Source: Amphritea pacifica
GTDB taxonomy: Bacteria > Pseudomonadota > Gammaproteobacteria > Pseudomonadales > Balneatricaceae
Reading direction: 5' to 3'
NCBI RefSeq assembly: GCF_016924145.1
Contig: NZ_JAFFZO010000001.1
Location: 62,001 to 126,000, forward strand
Length of the DNA: 64,000 nt
A program made the translations under genes and the position numbers. The stretch's first letter is position 1. Each line of letters begins with the position of its first letter. Under the pieces are notes generated by a model, which was given only the letters and a program-made list of their open reading frames with translations, was not told where the DNA came from and did no database searches. Below, piece by piece: positions 25,849-33,719 of the stretch.

Positions 25849-25879
25849 AAAAGGCCGCACCCACGCAGGAATGCAGCCT
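25846..25879 (-). terminator. Intrinsic terminator for speB
   Basis: On the minus strand AGGCTGCA (25879-25872) pairs with TGCGGCCT (25859-25852) with one G-U pair, followed by a T-run. It overlaps the stop of the convergent MocR gene. Confidence 0.7.
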
Positions 25880-25961
25880 GTATCAAGAGCAATTAAACAT
25901 TCTGAAAGAGCTACTAATAGGTTCTGTTAGGAAGCCCTGTCAGAAAGCGCTATTAGAAGCT

Positions 25962-26906
25962 CTAGTTATTCGCAGCCATCTTATTTGCGGCCCGCACATA
26001 GAGATATTCCAGAGCCAGGGTCGCACCGGCCAGCGAGGTGATCTCGGCGTGGTCATAGGCCGGGGCAACCTCAACCACATCCATTCCCACCAGGTTCAGC
26101 CCCTGCAGGCCACGGATCACTTTCAGAGCGCAATCCATATTCATGCCACCGGCAACCGGCGTTCCCGTACCCGGCGCAAACGCGGGATCAAGCCCATCAA
26201 TATCGAAACTGACATAGGTTTTTTTATCGCCAACCCGGGCATGGATACGCTCCAGAATCCCCTGAGGCCCATGATCTCCCACCCAGGCAGCGTCAAGCAC
26301 CTCAAAGGGGTGCCCCTCTACATCATAGGCGGTACGGATACCGATCTGAATTGAGTGTTCCGTGTCCAGCAAACCCTCTTCAACGGCGTGATGAAACAGC
26401 GTACCGTGATCATATTTGGTGCCACCGGAATAGGTATCGGTGTGGGCATCAAAGTGGATCAGCGCCAGCGGGCCATGTTTTTTAGCATAGGCACGCAACA
26501 CCGGCAGGGTAATGAAGTGATCACCACCAAAAGTCAGGGATGATTTACCCGCATCAAGGATGGCGCTGATATGCCCCTGCAGATTATCCACCATGGTCTG
26601 CGGCTCGCCATGCTTAAACAACACGTTGCCGGAATCCGCTACTTTCAGGTGATCATCCAGGGCAAACGACCAGGGCCACCGCGCCCCTTCCCATATCAGT
26701 TGGGAGGATGCCTGACGTACACCCTGCGGCCCGAAGCGGGCACCGGAACGTCCCGATGTCGCCAGATCAAAGGGGACTCCGGCAACAATGACCTCCGCAT
26801 CAGAAACACTCAGATCACTCACCACCGGAAACTCCATAAAGGTCATTCCCAGTGAGCCATAGATCGGCAGATCAGCATTCGCCGTAGTACTTGATATCTC
26901 AGACAT
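25962..26906 (-). CDS. speB: Agmatinase
   Basis: A 314-residue ureohydrolase that converts agmatine to putrescine and urea. The binuclear manganese site is intact: GGDHFITLP, IHFDAHTDTYSGG and YVSFDIDGLDPAFAPGTGTPVAGG, with the C-terminal NLVGMDVVEVAPAYDHAEITSLAGATLALEYLY. The sequence is close to E. coli SpeB along its whole length, including VITGVPFD/VIVAGVPFDLATSGRSGARFGPQGVRQAS. No speA lies beside it. It is divergent from a LysR regulator, which is likely its controller. A guanidino acid (guanidinobutyrase) substrate is the main alternative. Confidence 0.9.
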   Translation of the reverse strand: MSEISSTTANADLPIYGSLGMTFMEFPVVSDLSVSDAEVIVAGVPFDLATSGRSGARFGPQGVRQASSQLIWEGARWPWSFALDDHLKVADSGNVLFKHGEPQTMVDNLQGHISAILDAGKSSLTFGGDHFITLPVLRAYAKKHGPLALIHFDAHTDTYSGGTKYDHGTLFHHAVEEGLLDTEHSIQIGIRTAYDVEGHPFEVLDAAWVGDHGPQGILERIHARVGDKKTYVSFDIDGLDPAFAPGTGTPVAGGMNMDCALKVIRGLQGLNLVGMDVVEVAPAYDHAEITSLAGATLALEYLYVRAANKMAANN

Positions 26907-26962
26907 TCCTCAACCCTCAAAAATTAACTAAGACCAGCTTACTATTCACACTATAATTATTG

Positions 26963-26991
26963 AAATGCATAGTTATAATAACTAAATGCAT
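26963..26991. promoter_or_regulatory. LysR-type operator between speB and the LysR gene
   Basis: A 13-bp perfect palindrome AGTTATAATAACT (26971-26983) lies between two copies of AAATGCAT (26963-26970 and 26984-26991). The region is very AT-rich and centred in the 122-bp divergent promoter. The flanking boxes suggest two adjacent dimer sites, as usual for LysR-type regulators. Confidence 0.6.
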
Positions 26992-27028
26992 AAGATTAAT
27001 ACCGTGAGCGAATACCAGGACCACACCG

Positions 27029-27931
27029 ATGAAACCGCTGCGCCAGTTTGACCTGAACCTGTTACTGCTGCTGGAAGCATTGCTGACAGAGTGCCATGTC
27101 AGTCGGGCTGCAGAGCGGATGTTCCTCAGTCAGTCAGCCATGAGCCACGCCCTCAACCGGCTGAGACAGCAACTGGATGACCCGTTATTAGTGCGCTCCG
27201 GTAACGGCCTGAAGCCCACCCCCCGGGCAACCGCCATGCTGCCAGAGATTCGCCAGGCGATCCGCATGATTGAACACAGTCTCAGCCCCCCGGCACCCTT
27301 TGATCCGTCCCGTTCTGATCGCTGCTTCACCATCGCCAGCACCGACTTCTTTGAAGCGCTGATCCTGCCACCGCTGATGCAGAATCTGCAGCTCACTGCA
27401 CCTGGCATCCGTATTCAGATCGAGGTTATTCGTCAGGATGGTAATCTGAAACAGCTGGAAAACCGCGAGCTGGATCTGATTGTCGGACTGGACAGCAAAC
27501 AGCCGGTTGACCCGCAACTGATCAGCCGATCCTGGCACACAGAACCCCTTGCCTGTCTGATCGCGGAAGGCAATACCCAGGTGGATCAACACCTCTCTCT
27601 GGAACAGTATTGTCAGTTGAACCATGTGATATTTTCCGACCTGGCCGGAGTCACCTCAGACCAGATTGACCAGTGGCTGGCGCAACAACAACGGCGGCGA
27701 AACTTTATCGCCTGCACCGTGAACTATATGGCGGGTGCGCGCATCGTTGCTGCGACCGACGCGGTGATGACACTGCCACGACAGATGGCACTGCTGTTTG
27801 CCCAGATGCTACCGGTCAAGCTGATAACGCCTCCGCCAGGGATGCCGGAGATCGAGATGGTTAGTCTGCACCACCCGCTCTACTCCAACGATCCGGGGCT
27901 GAAGTGGCTGCTGGAACAGTTACAGCAGTAA
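27029..27931 (+). CDS. LysR-family transcriptional regulator
   Basis: A 300-residue LTTR. The N-terminal winged helix (FDLNLLLLLEALLTECHVSRAAERMFLSQSAMSHALNRLRQQLDDPLLVRSGNGLKPTPRA, residues ~8-70) is of the NodD/LeuO-like sub-group with the SQSAMSHAL recognition helix. The effector domain follows (CFTIASTDFFEALILPPLMQNL ...). Divergent orientation from speB and the palindromic site between them point to control of agmatinase and of itself; the inducer is unknown. Confidence 0.92.
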   Translation: MKPLRQFDLNLLLLLEALLTECHVSRAAERMFLSQSAMSHALNRLRQQLDDPLLVRSGNGLKPTPRATAMLPEIRQAIRMIEHSLSPPAPFDPSRSDRCFTIASTDFFEALILPPLMQNLQLTAPGIRIQIEVIRQDGNLKQLENRELDLIVGLDSKQPVDPQLISRSWHTEPLACLIAEGNTQVDQHLSLEQYCQLNHVIFSDLAGVTSDQIDQWLAQQQRRRNFIACTVNYMAGARIVAATDAVMTLPRQMALLFAQMLPVKLITPPPGMPEIEMVSLHHPLYSNDPGLKWLLEQLQQ

Positions 27932-27992
27932 CAAAGACTGCAGCAATCCCTGATTACCCGAAACGAACAGCTGTGCTGATATGAATTTATCG

Positions 27993-28457
27993 TTACTGCT
28001 GCAGCATCTCGGCCCGGTGTACGTAATCCTGATACGCAGGCAGTGCAATAGCCGCCACAATACCAATAACCGGAATAATAACCAGCACCGAGACAAGCAC
28101 CAGCACCAGTGCCGATGCGCCTTTGGTGTTGCCATATTTCTTAGTCCAGGACTGTTCTGAGGTACACAAAAAGACAATGCCCTCAACCAACGAGATAATG
28201 CCCGGAATCCAGGTCCAGAAAAACAGCAGATAGAAGATCCCCCACCACTGTCCCAGATAGAAACGATGAATCCCGAAGCCGCCAATAAAAATCGCTAACA
28301 GGCCAGCCGCAACTTTACTTTTCCCACCGAGATTTTGAGAAGCACTGCACTGAGGACAGCTAACAGCAGTCTTCGCTATTTTCTCGCCACACTCACGACA
28401 AAACACCGTATTTTTCTCAACGTTGGCTTCGGGAGTGCTATAAATATTACTGTCCAT
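27993..28457 (-). CDS. Zinc-ribbon TM2-domain protein with a pilin-like C-terminal helix
   Basis: A 154-residue protein. Residues 1-15 (MDSNIYSTPEANVEK) match the N-terminus of the RDD protein at 16964. Next is a zinc ribbon with four cysteines (VFCRECGEKIAKTAVSCPQCSAS, ~19-42), then a TM2 domain (~48-105) with GGFGIHRFYLGQWWGIFYLLFFWTWIPGIISLVEGI. The last ~35 residues, VIGIVAAIALPAYQDYVHRAEMLQQ, look like the hydrophobic N-terminal helix of a type IV pilin, but without a prepilin cleavage site in front. Function is unknown; possibly a membrane-bound scaffold. Confidence 0.85.
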   Translation of the reverse strand: MDSNIYSTPEANVEKNTVFCRECGEKIAKTAVSCPQCSASQNLGGKSKVAAGLLAIFIGGFGIHRFYLGQWWGIFYLLFFWTWIPGIISLVEGIVFLCTSEQSWTKKYGNTKGASALVLVLVSVLVIIPVIGIVAAIALPAYQDYVHRAEMLQQ

Positions 28458-28630
28458 GTCTATTCATGTCCTTTCAGTAAAATAGAAAAATCGCCGTTAG
28501 GATATCAGTCAATGAGGCTAAACAAAAAGCGGATAAGATCAGAAAAATAGATCTGGCAACCATCAGGGCCTGACATCATATCGAGAAGAACGTCTCTTAA
28601 ATCGCTCAGACAATTCGCTCAGCGAAAAAT

Positions 28631-30922
28631 CTAAGTCTGTACTACCCGCTCCAGGTGGTTCTTTGCACTCGTTTCAAGTAATAAACGCATCTCCTCTGCC
28701 GGGATAGGCCTGCTGAATAAATAGCCCTGCCCTTCGTCGCAATGGTGACATAACAGGAATTCAAGATGATCTTTGCTCTCTATGCCTTCCGCAATGACAT
28801 CGAGATTGAGGCTCTTTGACAACGAGATGATCGCCCGGGTCAGCTCTGCATCATCACGATCTTCTGGCAGATCTGAAATGAAAGACCGATCGATCTTAAT
28901 CTTATTCACCGGGAATTTTTTTAAATAGGACAGAGAGGAAAAGCCGGTTCCAAAATCATCGATGGCCAAGCCAACCCCCAGGGCACTCAACTGTTTAAGC
29001 GCAATCACGGTTTGCTCCGGTTTGAGCATAGCCTGGGTTTCCGTCACCTCAAACATGATACTGGCAGGTTCAAGCTCGTAATCCAAAAAACACCTTTTTA
29101 CAAACTCAATAAAGTCATCCTGATCCAGCTGAAGCATAGATAAGTTCATCGACAGAACACCGGGCTTTAAACCATCAGCTAACCATGATTTGAACTGACT
29201 CATTGAAGCACGCATCATTAGCCGATCGATATCGATAATCATGCCTGTCTCTTCCGCCAGCGGAATAAAACTATCTGGAAATATCAGCCCCTTATCAGGG
29301 TGCTGCCATCTGATCAAAGCCTCCATTCCAATAATATTCTGAGTTGAAAGCTCATATTGAGGCTGAAAGTAAACCACAAACTGATCATCATCTACTGCTT
29401 GTCTGAGCTGCCGTTCCAGTCTTACCCGCTCTAATATACGCTCTGTGAACTCCGGCTTATAAAACCGACAGGTATTTCGCCCATCCGCTTTCGCTTTATA
29501 CATGGCGGCATCTGCATTCTTTAGCAGGGTATCAACATCCGCGCCATCTATGGGATACACTGCGACCCCAACGCTACAGGTCAGATAAAAGGTAAAGCGA
29601 TCAAATGATATTGGCGATCTGAATAGAGAGAGTATTTTTTCGGTAATATGAAACACATCTTGTTCGTGTTTTATTGAATCAATTAAGACCGTAAATTCAT
29701 CACCGCCCATTCTGGCCACAGAATCGCAATCCCAGAGGCACTCTTGTATTTTTTCCGCAACAATCTGAAGAAGCTGATCACCAACAGTATGGCCATATGA
29801 ATCATTCACCTCTTTAAAACGATCTAAATCGATGAACAAAACCGCAAACGTACCATTATTTCGCTCGGCAAGCTGAACCGCATGGCTAACACGATCAACA
29901 AAGAGCAACCGGTTTGGAAGTGCCGTAAGCGAATCATGCTCAGCCTGATATTCAAGCAACAAGGTTCTCTCATCGAAGGCTCTTGCCAACCCTTCGACTT
30001 CATCATCCCCCCCCAGTGGGCTACAGCGGACATCCTGCCCTGCATGGGCCCGTGTCACCCGGGAAGAAAGCTCTAAAATCGGGGCCGTTATTCGGGTGCC
30101 GATCCAGCGGGACATGAACAAGCTCACGGATACAAGCACAAGTCCAACCATCAGAAGTACCTGCATCGCCTCTCTGACCGGGGCATTATAAATATTTTCA
30201 GGCAAGCCTATCTGCAACATGATGCCTAACTTAGAGAAAAGCGGCAGCTCCCCTCCGGCATGATAAAGGTATGATTGATAACTTATTTCAGGGTTGTAAT
30301 TATGGGAGTAGATAACCAGGTCATCTTTCAGAACCCTGATGTAAGTCTGAGAGTCATCGAGAATATTTCTGGCAATAATTTTGTCCAGATCAAAACTGAT
30401 GATCAGCGCTCCCTGAGTCGTCGAGTAATACTCTATCGGACTGATAACAATTAACTTTTTGTTTTTACCAACAAAAACCGATGTTTGATTCAATGCCAGA
30501 GCAACTCTTAATTGCTCAGACCGGTTATATTCAGGGATTTGATCGCCAGAATGAAACACCGGATGTCCATCAAAGTCGACCACATCCAGATACAGTACAT
30601 CTTTACCTTTCATGAAATTAGAGATAAGTGGGGCAAGATAGGTATCCCGCCCCTCATCATCAATAAGCGCATTCACCATCAACTCATTCGTTGCCAATAA
30701 CTCGCTGTTCTCGACAAGATAACTTAAGCGCTGTTCAATTGAGCGATTGAGGGCGGCGGTGTTATTGACAAACAGTTTTTCGGTCTGAATACCTAACTGC
30801 TTATTAACCAGAAATAATGAAACGATCAGAAGCGTTGTAAGCACCAGCAATAACAGACTGGTCACAAGAAAGATAACTTTGTGCTTTATACTGTTAAACT
30901 TAAAAAACGCTTTAACGCTCAT
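28631..30922 (-). CDS. Membrane-bound GGDEF-EAL protein with periplasmic sensor and HAMP domain
   Basis: A 763-residue c-di-GMP enzyme. N-terminal helix (~14-37), periplasmic Cache-like sensor (~38-255), second helix (~255-275), HAMP (RWIGTRITAPILELSSRVTRAHAG), then a GGDEF domain (~335-495) with intact MGGDEF and DLDRFKEVNDSYGH; no RxxD inhibitory site is seen just before GGDEF. The EAL domain (~505-755) keeps EALIRWQHP, the NLS motif, EVTETQAML, DDFGTGFSSLSYLKKFP and VIAEGIES, so both activities could be real. Its start lies 11 bp after the stop of the dual binding-protein gene; the pair is one operon, and the binding protein is the likely periplasmic ligand sensor, as NspS is for MbaA. Confidence 0.93.
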   Translation of the reverse strand: MSVKAFFKFNSIKHKVIFLVTSLLLLVLTTLLIVSLFLVNKQLGIQTEKLFVNNTAALNRSIEQRLSYLVENSELLATNELMVNALIDDEGRDTYLAPLISNFMKGKDVLYLDVVDFDGHPVFHSGDQIPEYNRSEQLRVALALNQTSVFVGKNKKLIVISPIEYYSTTQGALIISFDLDKIIARNILDDSQTYIRVLKDDLVIYSHNYNPEISYQSYLYHAGGELPLFSKLGIMLQIGLPENIYNAPVREAMQVLLMVGLVLVSVSLFMSRWIGTRITAPILELSSRVTRAHAGQDVRCSPLGGDDEVEGLARAFDERTLLLEYQAEHDSLTALPNRLLFVDRVSHAVQLAERNNGTFAVLFIDLDRFKEVNDSYGHTVGDQLLQIVAEKIQECLWDCDSVARMGGDEFTVLIDSIKHEQDVFHITEKILSLFRSPISFDRFTFYLTCSVGVAVYPIDGADVDTLLKNADAAMYKAKADGRNTCRFYKPEFTERILERVRLERQLRQAVDDDQFVVYFQPQYELSTQNIIGMEALIRWQHPDKGLIFPDSFIPLAEETGMIIDIDRLMMRASMSQFKSWLADGLKPGVLSMNLSMLQLDQDDFIEFVKRCFLDYELEPASIMFEVTETQAMLKPEQTVIALKQLSALGVGLAIDDFGTGFSSLSYLKKFPVNKIKIDRSFISDLPEDRDDAELTRAIISLSKSLNLDVIAEGIESKDHLEFLLCHHCDEGQGYLFSRPIPAEEMRLLLETSAKNHLERVVQT

Positions 30923-30933
30923 AAGAGTCAGCC

Positions 30934-33075
30934 TTAGTTAACAGGGATGATTTGGCCATTGTCGCCAAACCGGGCCATGAAATAGTCTTCTTCACCCAGT
31001 GCATCATGGTGGCTATCAGTAAATGCAGAATCATATCGCTTTACCACCCCTTCATACCCTGGTAACTGTTCAAGAGCGTGAACAATATCTGCCCGATCAG
31101 TACTCCCGGACCGCTCTATCGCCAGCGCCAATAACTGCACCAGATCATAGGCCTGAGCAACTGCATGTTGTGAGTTAATCTGCTCGCCCTGCTCTAGTCC
31201 ATACTCCGTTATATAAGCTTGTTTTAAATCTCTCGATTGCTTCCGCCGTGACCGGTCAAAAAGAAACGTCTGAAAAAATCGTAACTCAGCCTGACTATAC
31301 AGCTTCAGCGTTGCGTCATCTTTGACTCCCCCAAGAATCCCCCAGTGGGATATAATCGGAAGCGGCTGCTCTCTCTGGGTCAGCCCCGCAATAATAACTC
31401 GCGCCTCATTTGCATTGGCAACCAGAATAACGCTGTCAGCCCCCGAACTGAATACCGGAATAAGCTCCTTGCTGTAGTCAGTTTCACCTCGGTTAAAAAC
31501 AACTTCAGTGGCAGGAAGCACCCCCTTAGAGAAAAGAAAACGTTTCATATTTTTCAGGTTAGTACGGCCCCACACTGTATTTTCAACAACTATTGCCGGT
31601 TTTTTATATTCTCCTATGGCATAGTTGGCAATATATTCCGATGCCCACAAATCATTCGCTGATAGTCTGAACACGTTATTATCAGATATTCCATTTTCTG
31701 TCAGCCCCCCAGCAGCAGACCAGGGAATCAAATAAGGGATATGAGACCGACTCAGCCTCGTCAACTCCTCACCAATAATCGTCGCGTGCTTTCCTCCGAC
31801 TACCGCGACCACATCAGGACGCTGAATAAAGTACTCCATATTTTCAATACTGATACTGGGGATTGTCTTATGATCAAGGACAATCATGTGCAGTTTTTTT
31901 CCCAATACCCCGCCCCGGCGATTGATCTTTTTAACTGCAAGCTGAACGCCTCTTTTAATTGCTAATCCGGAACTGGATTCTCTCGACAGGTCAGCATTAA
32001 TACCGATTACCAGATGGTTTTTATCCTCAGCTGGCGGGCCATACTTATCAAAAAGAAGCTCCTCTGTTTTAGAGATCAGGGCGGTGCCAACGATACCCTC
32101 AAACTGCGAAGCAATTTTTTCAGTTTTATGCGCAAATACCGCTCGCTGCTCTTCACTGAGAAGGTGAACCCGGGTACCGGCTTGTTTGATCTTTTCAATC
32201 AGTTCTGCTTCTTTTTTCTGTGTTTCTATGCGCTCCCACGGTGTCACTTCAATGGCAGTATCCAGCAGCACTTTTTGCACATCGTAAGGCAGCCTGTTCA
32301 TGGTTTTACTGCTTATCGATAGCACATACCCAAGAAAGGCATGATTGCTTAACACCAGATCACTCTGAACCTCATGAAAGCCCATACTATAGATTGCAAT
32401 TAACGGATTTTCCTCACCATCAACAACCCCATCAGCAAGTGCCTGTTTTGTTGCGTGGAAGTCAATAGGGATAGGCTCTGCTCCAAAAGACCTGAACTGT
32501 TCCATAATTATTCTGCTTTTCATCACACGGATCTTTGTATTTTTAAAGTCGTCCGGTGACAGGAACGCCCGGTTTCCGGTAAAGTGTTTAAAACCATTTT
32601 CCCAGAATGCTACGCCGTGCAGTCCGATCGAATTTAAATCCTGCAATAGCATCTTTCCTGGCTCACCATCGAGCATCTCGTAGGCATCAGCTCTGGATGG
32701 AAAGAGAAATGGCAGATCTGCGTACTGCATTGATGGAACAGGTACACTCATCTTCGCTGTTGGTGTCAGAATAATGTCCAGCTCGCCCTTTCGCGCCATC
32801 TCAACCATCTGATGGTCATTTCCCAGTTGCTGGGCAGGGTAAACCTCAATAACGACTTTGCCCTGAGTCTTCTGATTAACGATCTGAGCAAACTTCAGAG
32901 ATGCCTTATGCAGTGCGCTGTCTTCAGGCGTGTTATGACCAAACCTGAGCACAACAGCTGGCTGACGGGGAGCATCAGCTTTCACATTAACCGCTTGTTG
33001 CTCGCCAAACGAAAGTAACAGAAACAAAATAACAAGCGGGAGAACAACCCCGGCAATCAGTAGAAAACGTTTCAT
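30934..33075 (-). CDS. Tandem fusion of TRAP DctP-type and ABC LivK-type solute-binding domains
   Basis: A 713-residue periplasmic protein. After a signal or anchor sequence (MKRFLLIAGVVLPLVILFLLL) lacking a lipobox cysteine, residues ~40-350 are a DctP/TRAP solute-binding domain (LRFGHNTPEDSALHKASLKFAQIVNQKTQGKV, IRVMKSRIIMEQFRSFGAEPIPID, LADGVVDGEENPL). Residues ~357-710 are a Peripla_BP_6 (branched-chain amino acid/LivK-like) domain (VIGINADLSRESSSGLAIKRGVQLAVKKIN, VVGGKHATIIGEELTRLS, PAIVVENTVWGRTNL, HAVAQAYDLVQLLALAIE). Neither TRAP membrane subunits nor ABC permease genes are nearby. Being in one operon with a GGDEF-EAL receptor, it is more likely a two-ligand sensor than a transport protein. 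The architecture is rare as far as I know. Confidence 0.9.
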   Translation of the reverse strand: MKRFLLIAGVVLPLVILFLLLSFGEQQAVNVKADAPRQPAVVLRFGHNTPEDSALHKASLKFAQIVNQKTQGKVVIEVYPAQQLGNDHQMVEMARKGELDIILTPTAKMSVPVPSMQYADLPFLFPSRADAYEMLDGEPGKMLLQDLNSIGLHGVAFWENGFKHFTGNRAFLSPDDFKNTKIRVMKSRIIMEQFRSFGAEPIPIDFHATKQALADGVVDGEENPLIAIYSMGFHEVQSDLVLSNHAFLGYVLSISSKTMNRLPYDVQKVLLDTAIEVTPWERIETQKKEAELIEKIKQAGTRVHLLSEEQRAVFAHKTEKIASQFEGIVGTALISKTEELLFDKYGPPAEDKNHLVIGINADLSRESSSGLAIKRGVQLAVKKINRRGGVLGKKLHMIVLDHKTIPSISIENMEYFIQRPDVVAVVGGKHATIIGEELTRLSRSHIPYLIPWSAAGGLTENGISDNNVFRLSANDLWASEYIANYAIGEYKKPAIVVENTVWGRTNLKNMKRFLFSKGVLPATEVVFNRGETDYSKELIPVFSSGADSVILVANANEARVIIAGLTQREQPLPIISHWGILGGVKDDATLKLYSQAELRFFQTFLFDRSRRKQSRDLKQAYITEYGLEQGEQINSQHAVAQAYDLVQLLALAIERSGSTDRADIVHALEQLPGYEGVVKRYDSAFTDSHHDALGEEDYFMARFGDNGQIIPVN

Positions 33076-33145
33076 AAACTATCCTGTTAAACGAGCGGTA
33101 CACATTACAACCTCCATACCCACATATAGTAGATGGGTTTATTCC

Positions 33146-33254
33146 TGTTAACTAGTCTGACCTTATCCCCATCTCCAAAAGAGTCGGTTATTCATGCGTT
33201 ATGGGGAGGATATGCGGGTGCTTATCGGCGTCGATTAATATTAACTTGTTAAGC
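33146..33254 (-). other. Probable attC site of cassette 3 (VOC gene)
   Basis: Read on the minus strand it opens with GCTTAAC (33254-33248, perfect RYYYAAC), which includes the VOC stop codon, continues with AAGT and ends with ACTAGTTAACA, whose arms mirror the start (TTAAC-AAGT against ACT-A-GTTAA). An inner TCCCCAT...ATGGGGA pair closes the stem. The final core GTTAACA departs from GTTRRRY at two places, so this edge is the least certain of the three. Confidence 0.45.
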
Positions 33255-33623
33255 ATTCCCGCTTTGCAATAGCGTGAGAATATTGCCCGCCGGGTCTTTA
33301 AAATGAGCAAGAGCGCCGCCCCAGGACTGCTGTTTTGGTGCTGAAGTAAACTCGACACCTTTACTCTTTAATTCTTCATACACCATTGAAAGGTCATCAA
33401 CTTCTAACGAAAGACCGATGAAGCGCCCCACCAAAGCGTTTGATTCCTGGTCATTTATATCAAGCTTTTCGATAGCGAGTGAAAGACCGTCCACATCGAA
33501 TTCAGCCCAGCCTGTATCCTCATTGCCGAGCTTAAGTGGAAGACCGATGGTATCTTTATAGAAGGATAAGCATTTAGAATAGTTGTAACAGAAAACTCTC
33601 TGCGCATAAGCTTTACATTTCAT
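33249..33623 (-). CDS. VOC (glyoxalase/bleomycin-resistance fold) protein in gene cassette 3
   Basis: A 124-residue protein with two beta-alpha-beta-beta-beta units: YAQRVFCYNYSKCLSFYKDTIGLPLKLG and a C-terminal LSLEVDDLSMVYEELKSKGVEFTSAPKQQSWGGALAHFKDPAGNILTLLQ, typical of VOC enzymes with metal-binding residues near H/E positions. The reaction is unknown; relatives include isomerases, dioxygenases and antibiotic-sequestering proteins, and VOC genes are frequent in integron cassettes. The ATG at 33623 is chosen over GTG 33635. It begins 19 bases after the preceding attC, and its stop codon sits inside the next attC core. Confidence 0.85.
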   Translation of the reverse strand: MKCKAYAQRVFCYNYSKCLSFYKDTIGLPLKLGNEDTGWAEFDVDGLSLAIEKLDINDQESNALVGRFIGLSLEVDDLSMVYEELKSKGVEFTSAPKQQSWGGALAHFKDPAGNILTLLQSGNA

Positions 33624-33641
33624 TGCTGATTCCACTCGGAT

Positions 33642-33713
33642 TCTTAACGTCGCGCTCTGCGGAAATTTTGGAGCGTAGCGGAAAAATTTTCCGGCAGCAG
33701 CGCATTGTTATAC
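33642..33713 (-). other. attC site of cassette 2 (DUF2971 gene)
   Basis: 72 bp. On the minus strand it starts with GTATAAC (33713-33707) and ends with GTTAAGA (33648-33642). Inside, AATGCGCTGCTGCCGGAAAA and its partner TTTTCCGC...GCAGAGCGCG form a long imperfect stem with unpaired bases, typical of attC. The first core is the exact complement of GTTATAC found at the 5' edge of the same cassette (34928-34922), as expected if the cassette once was a circle. Confidence 0.8.
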
Positions 33714-33719
33714 GATTGT

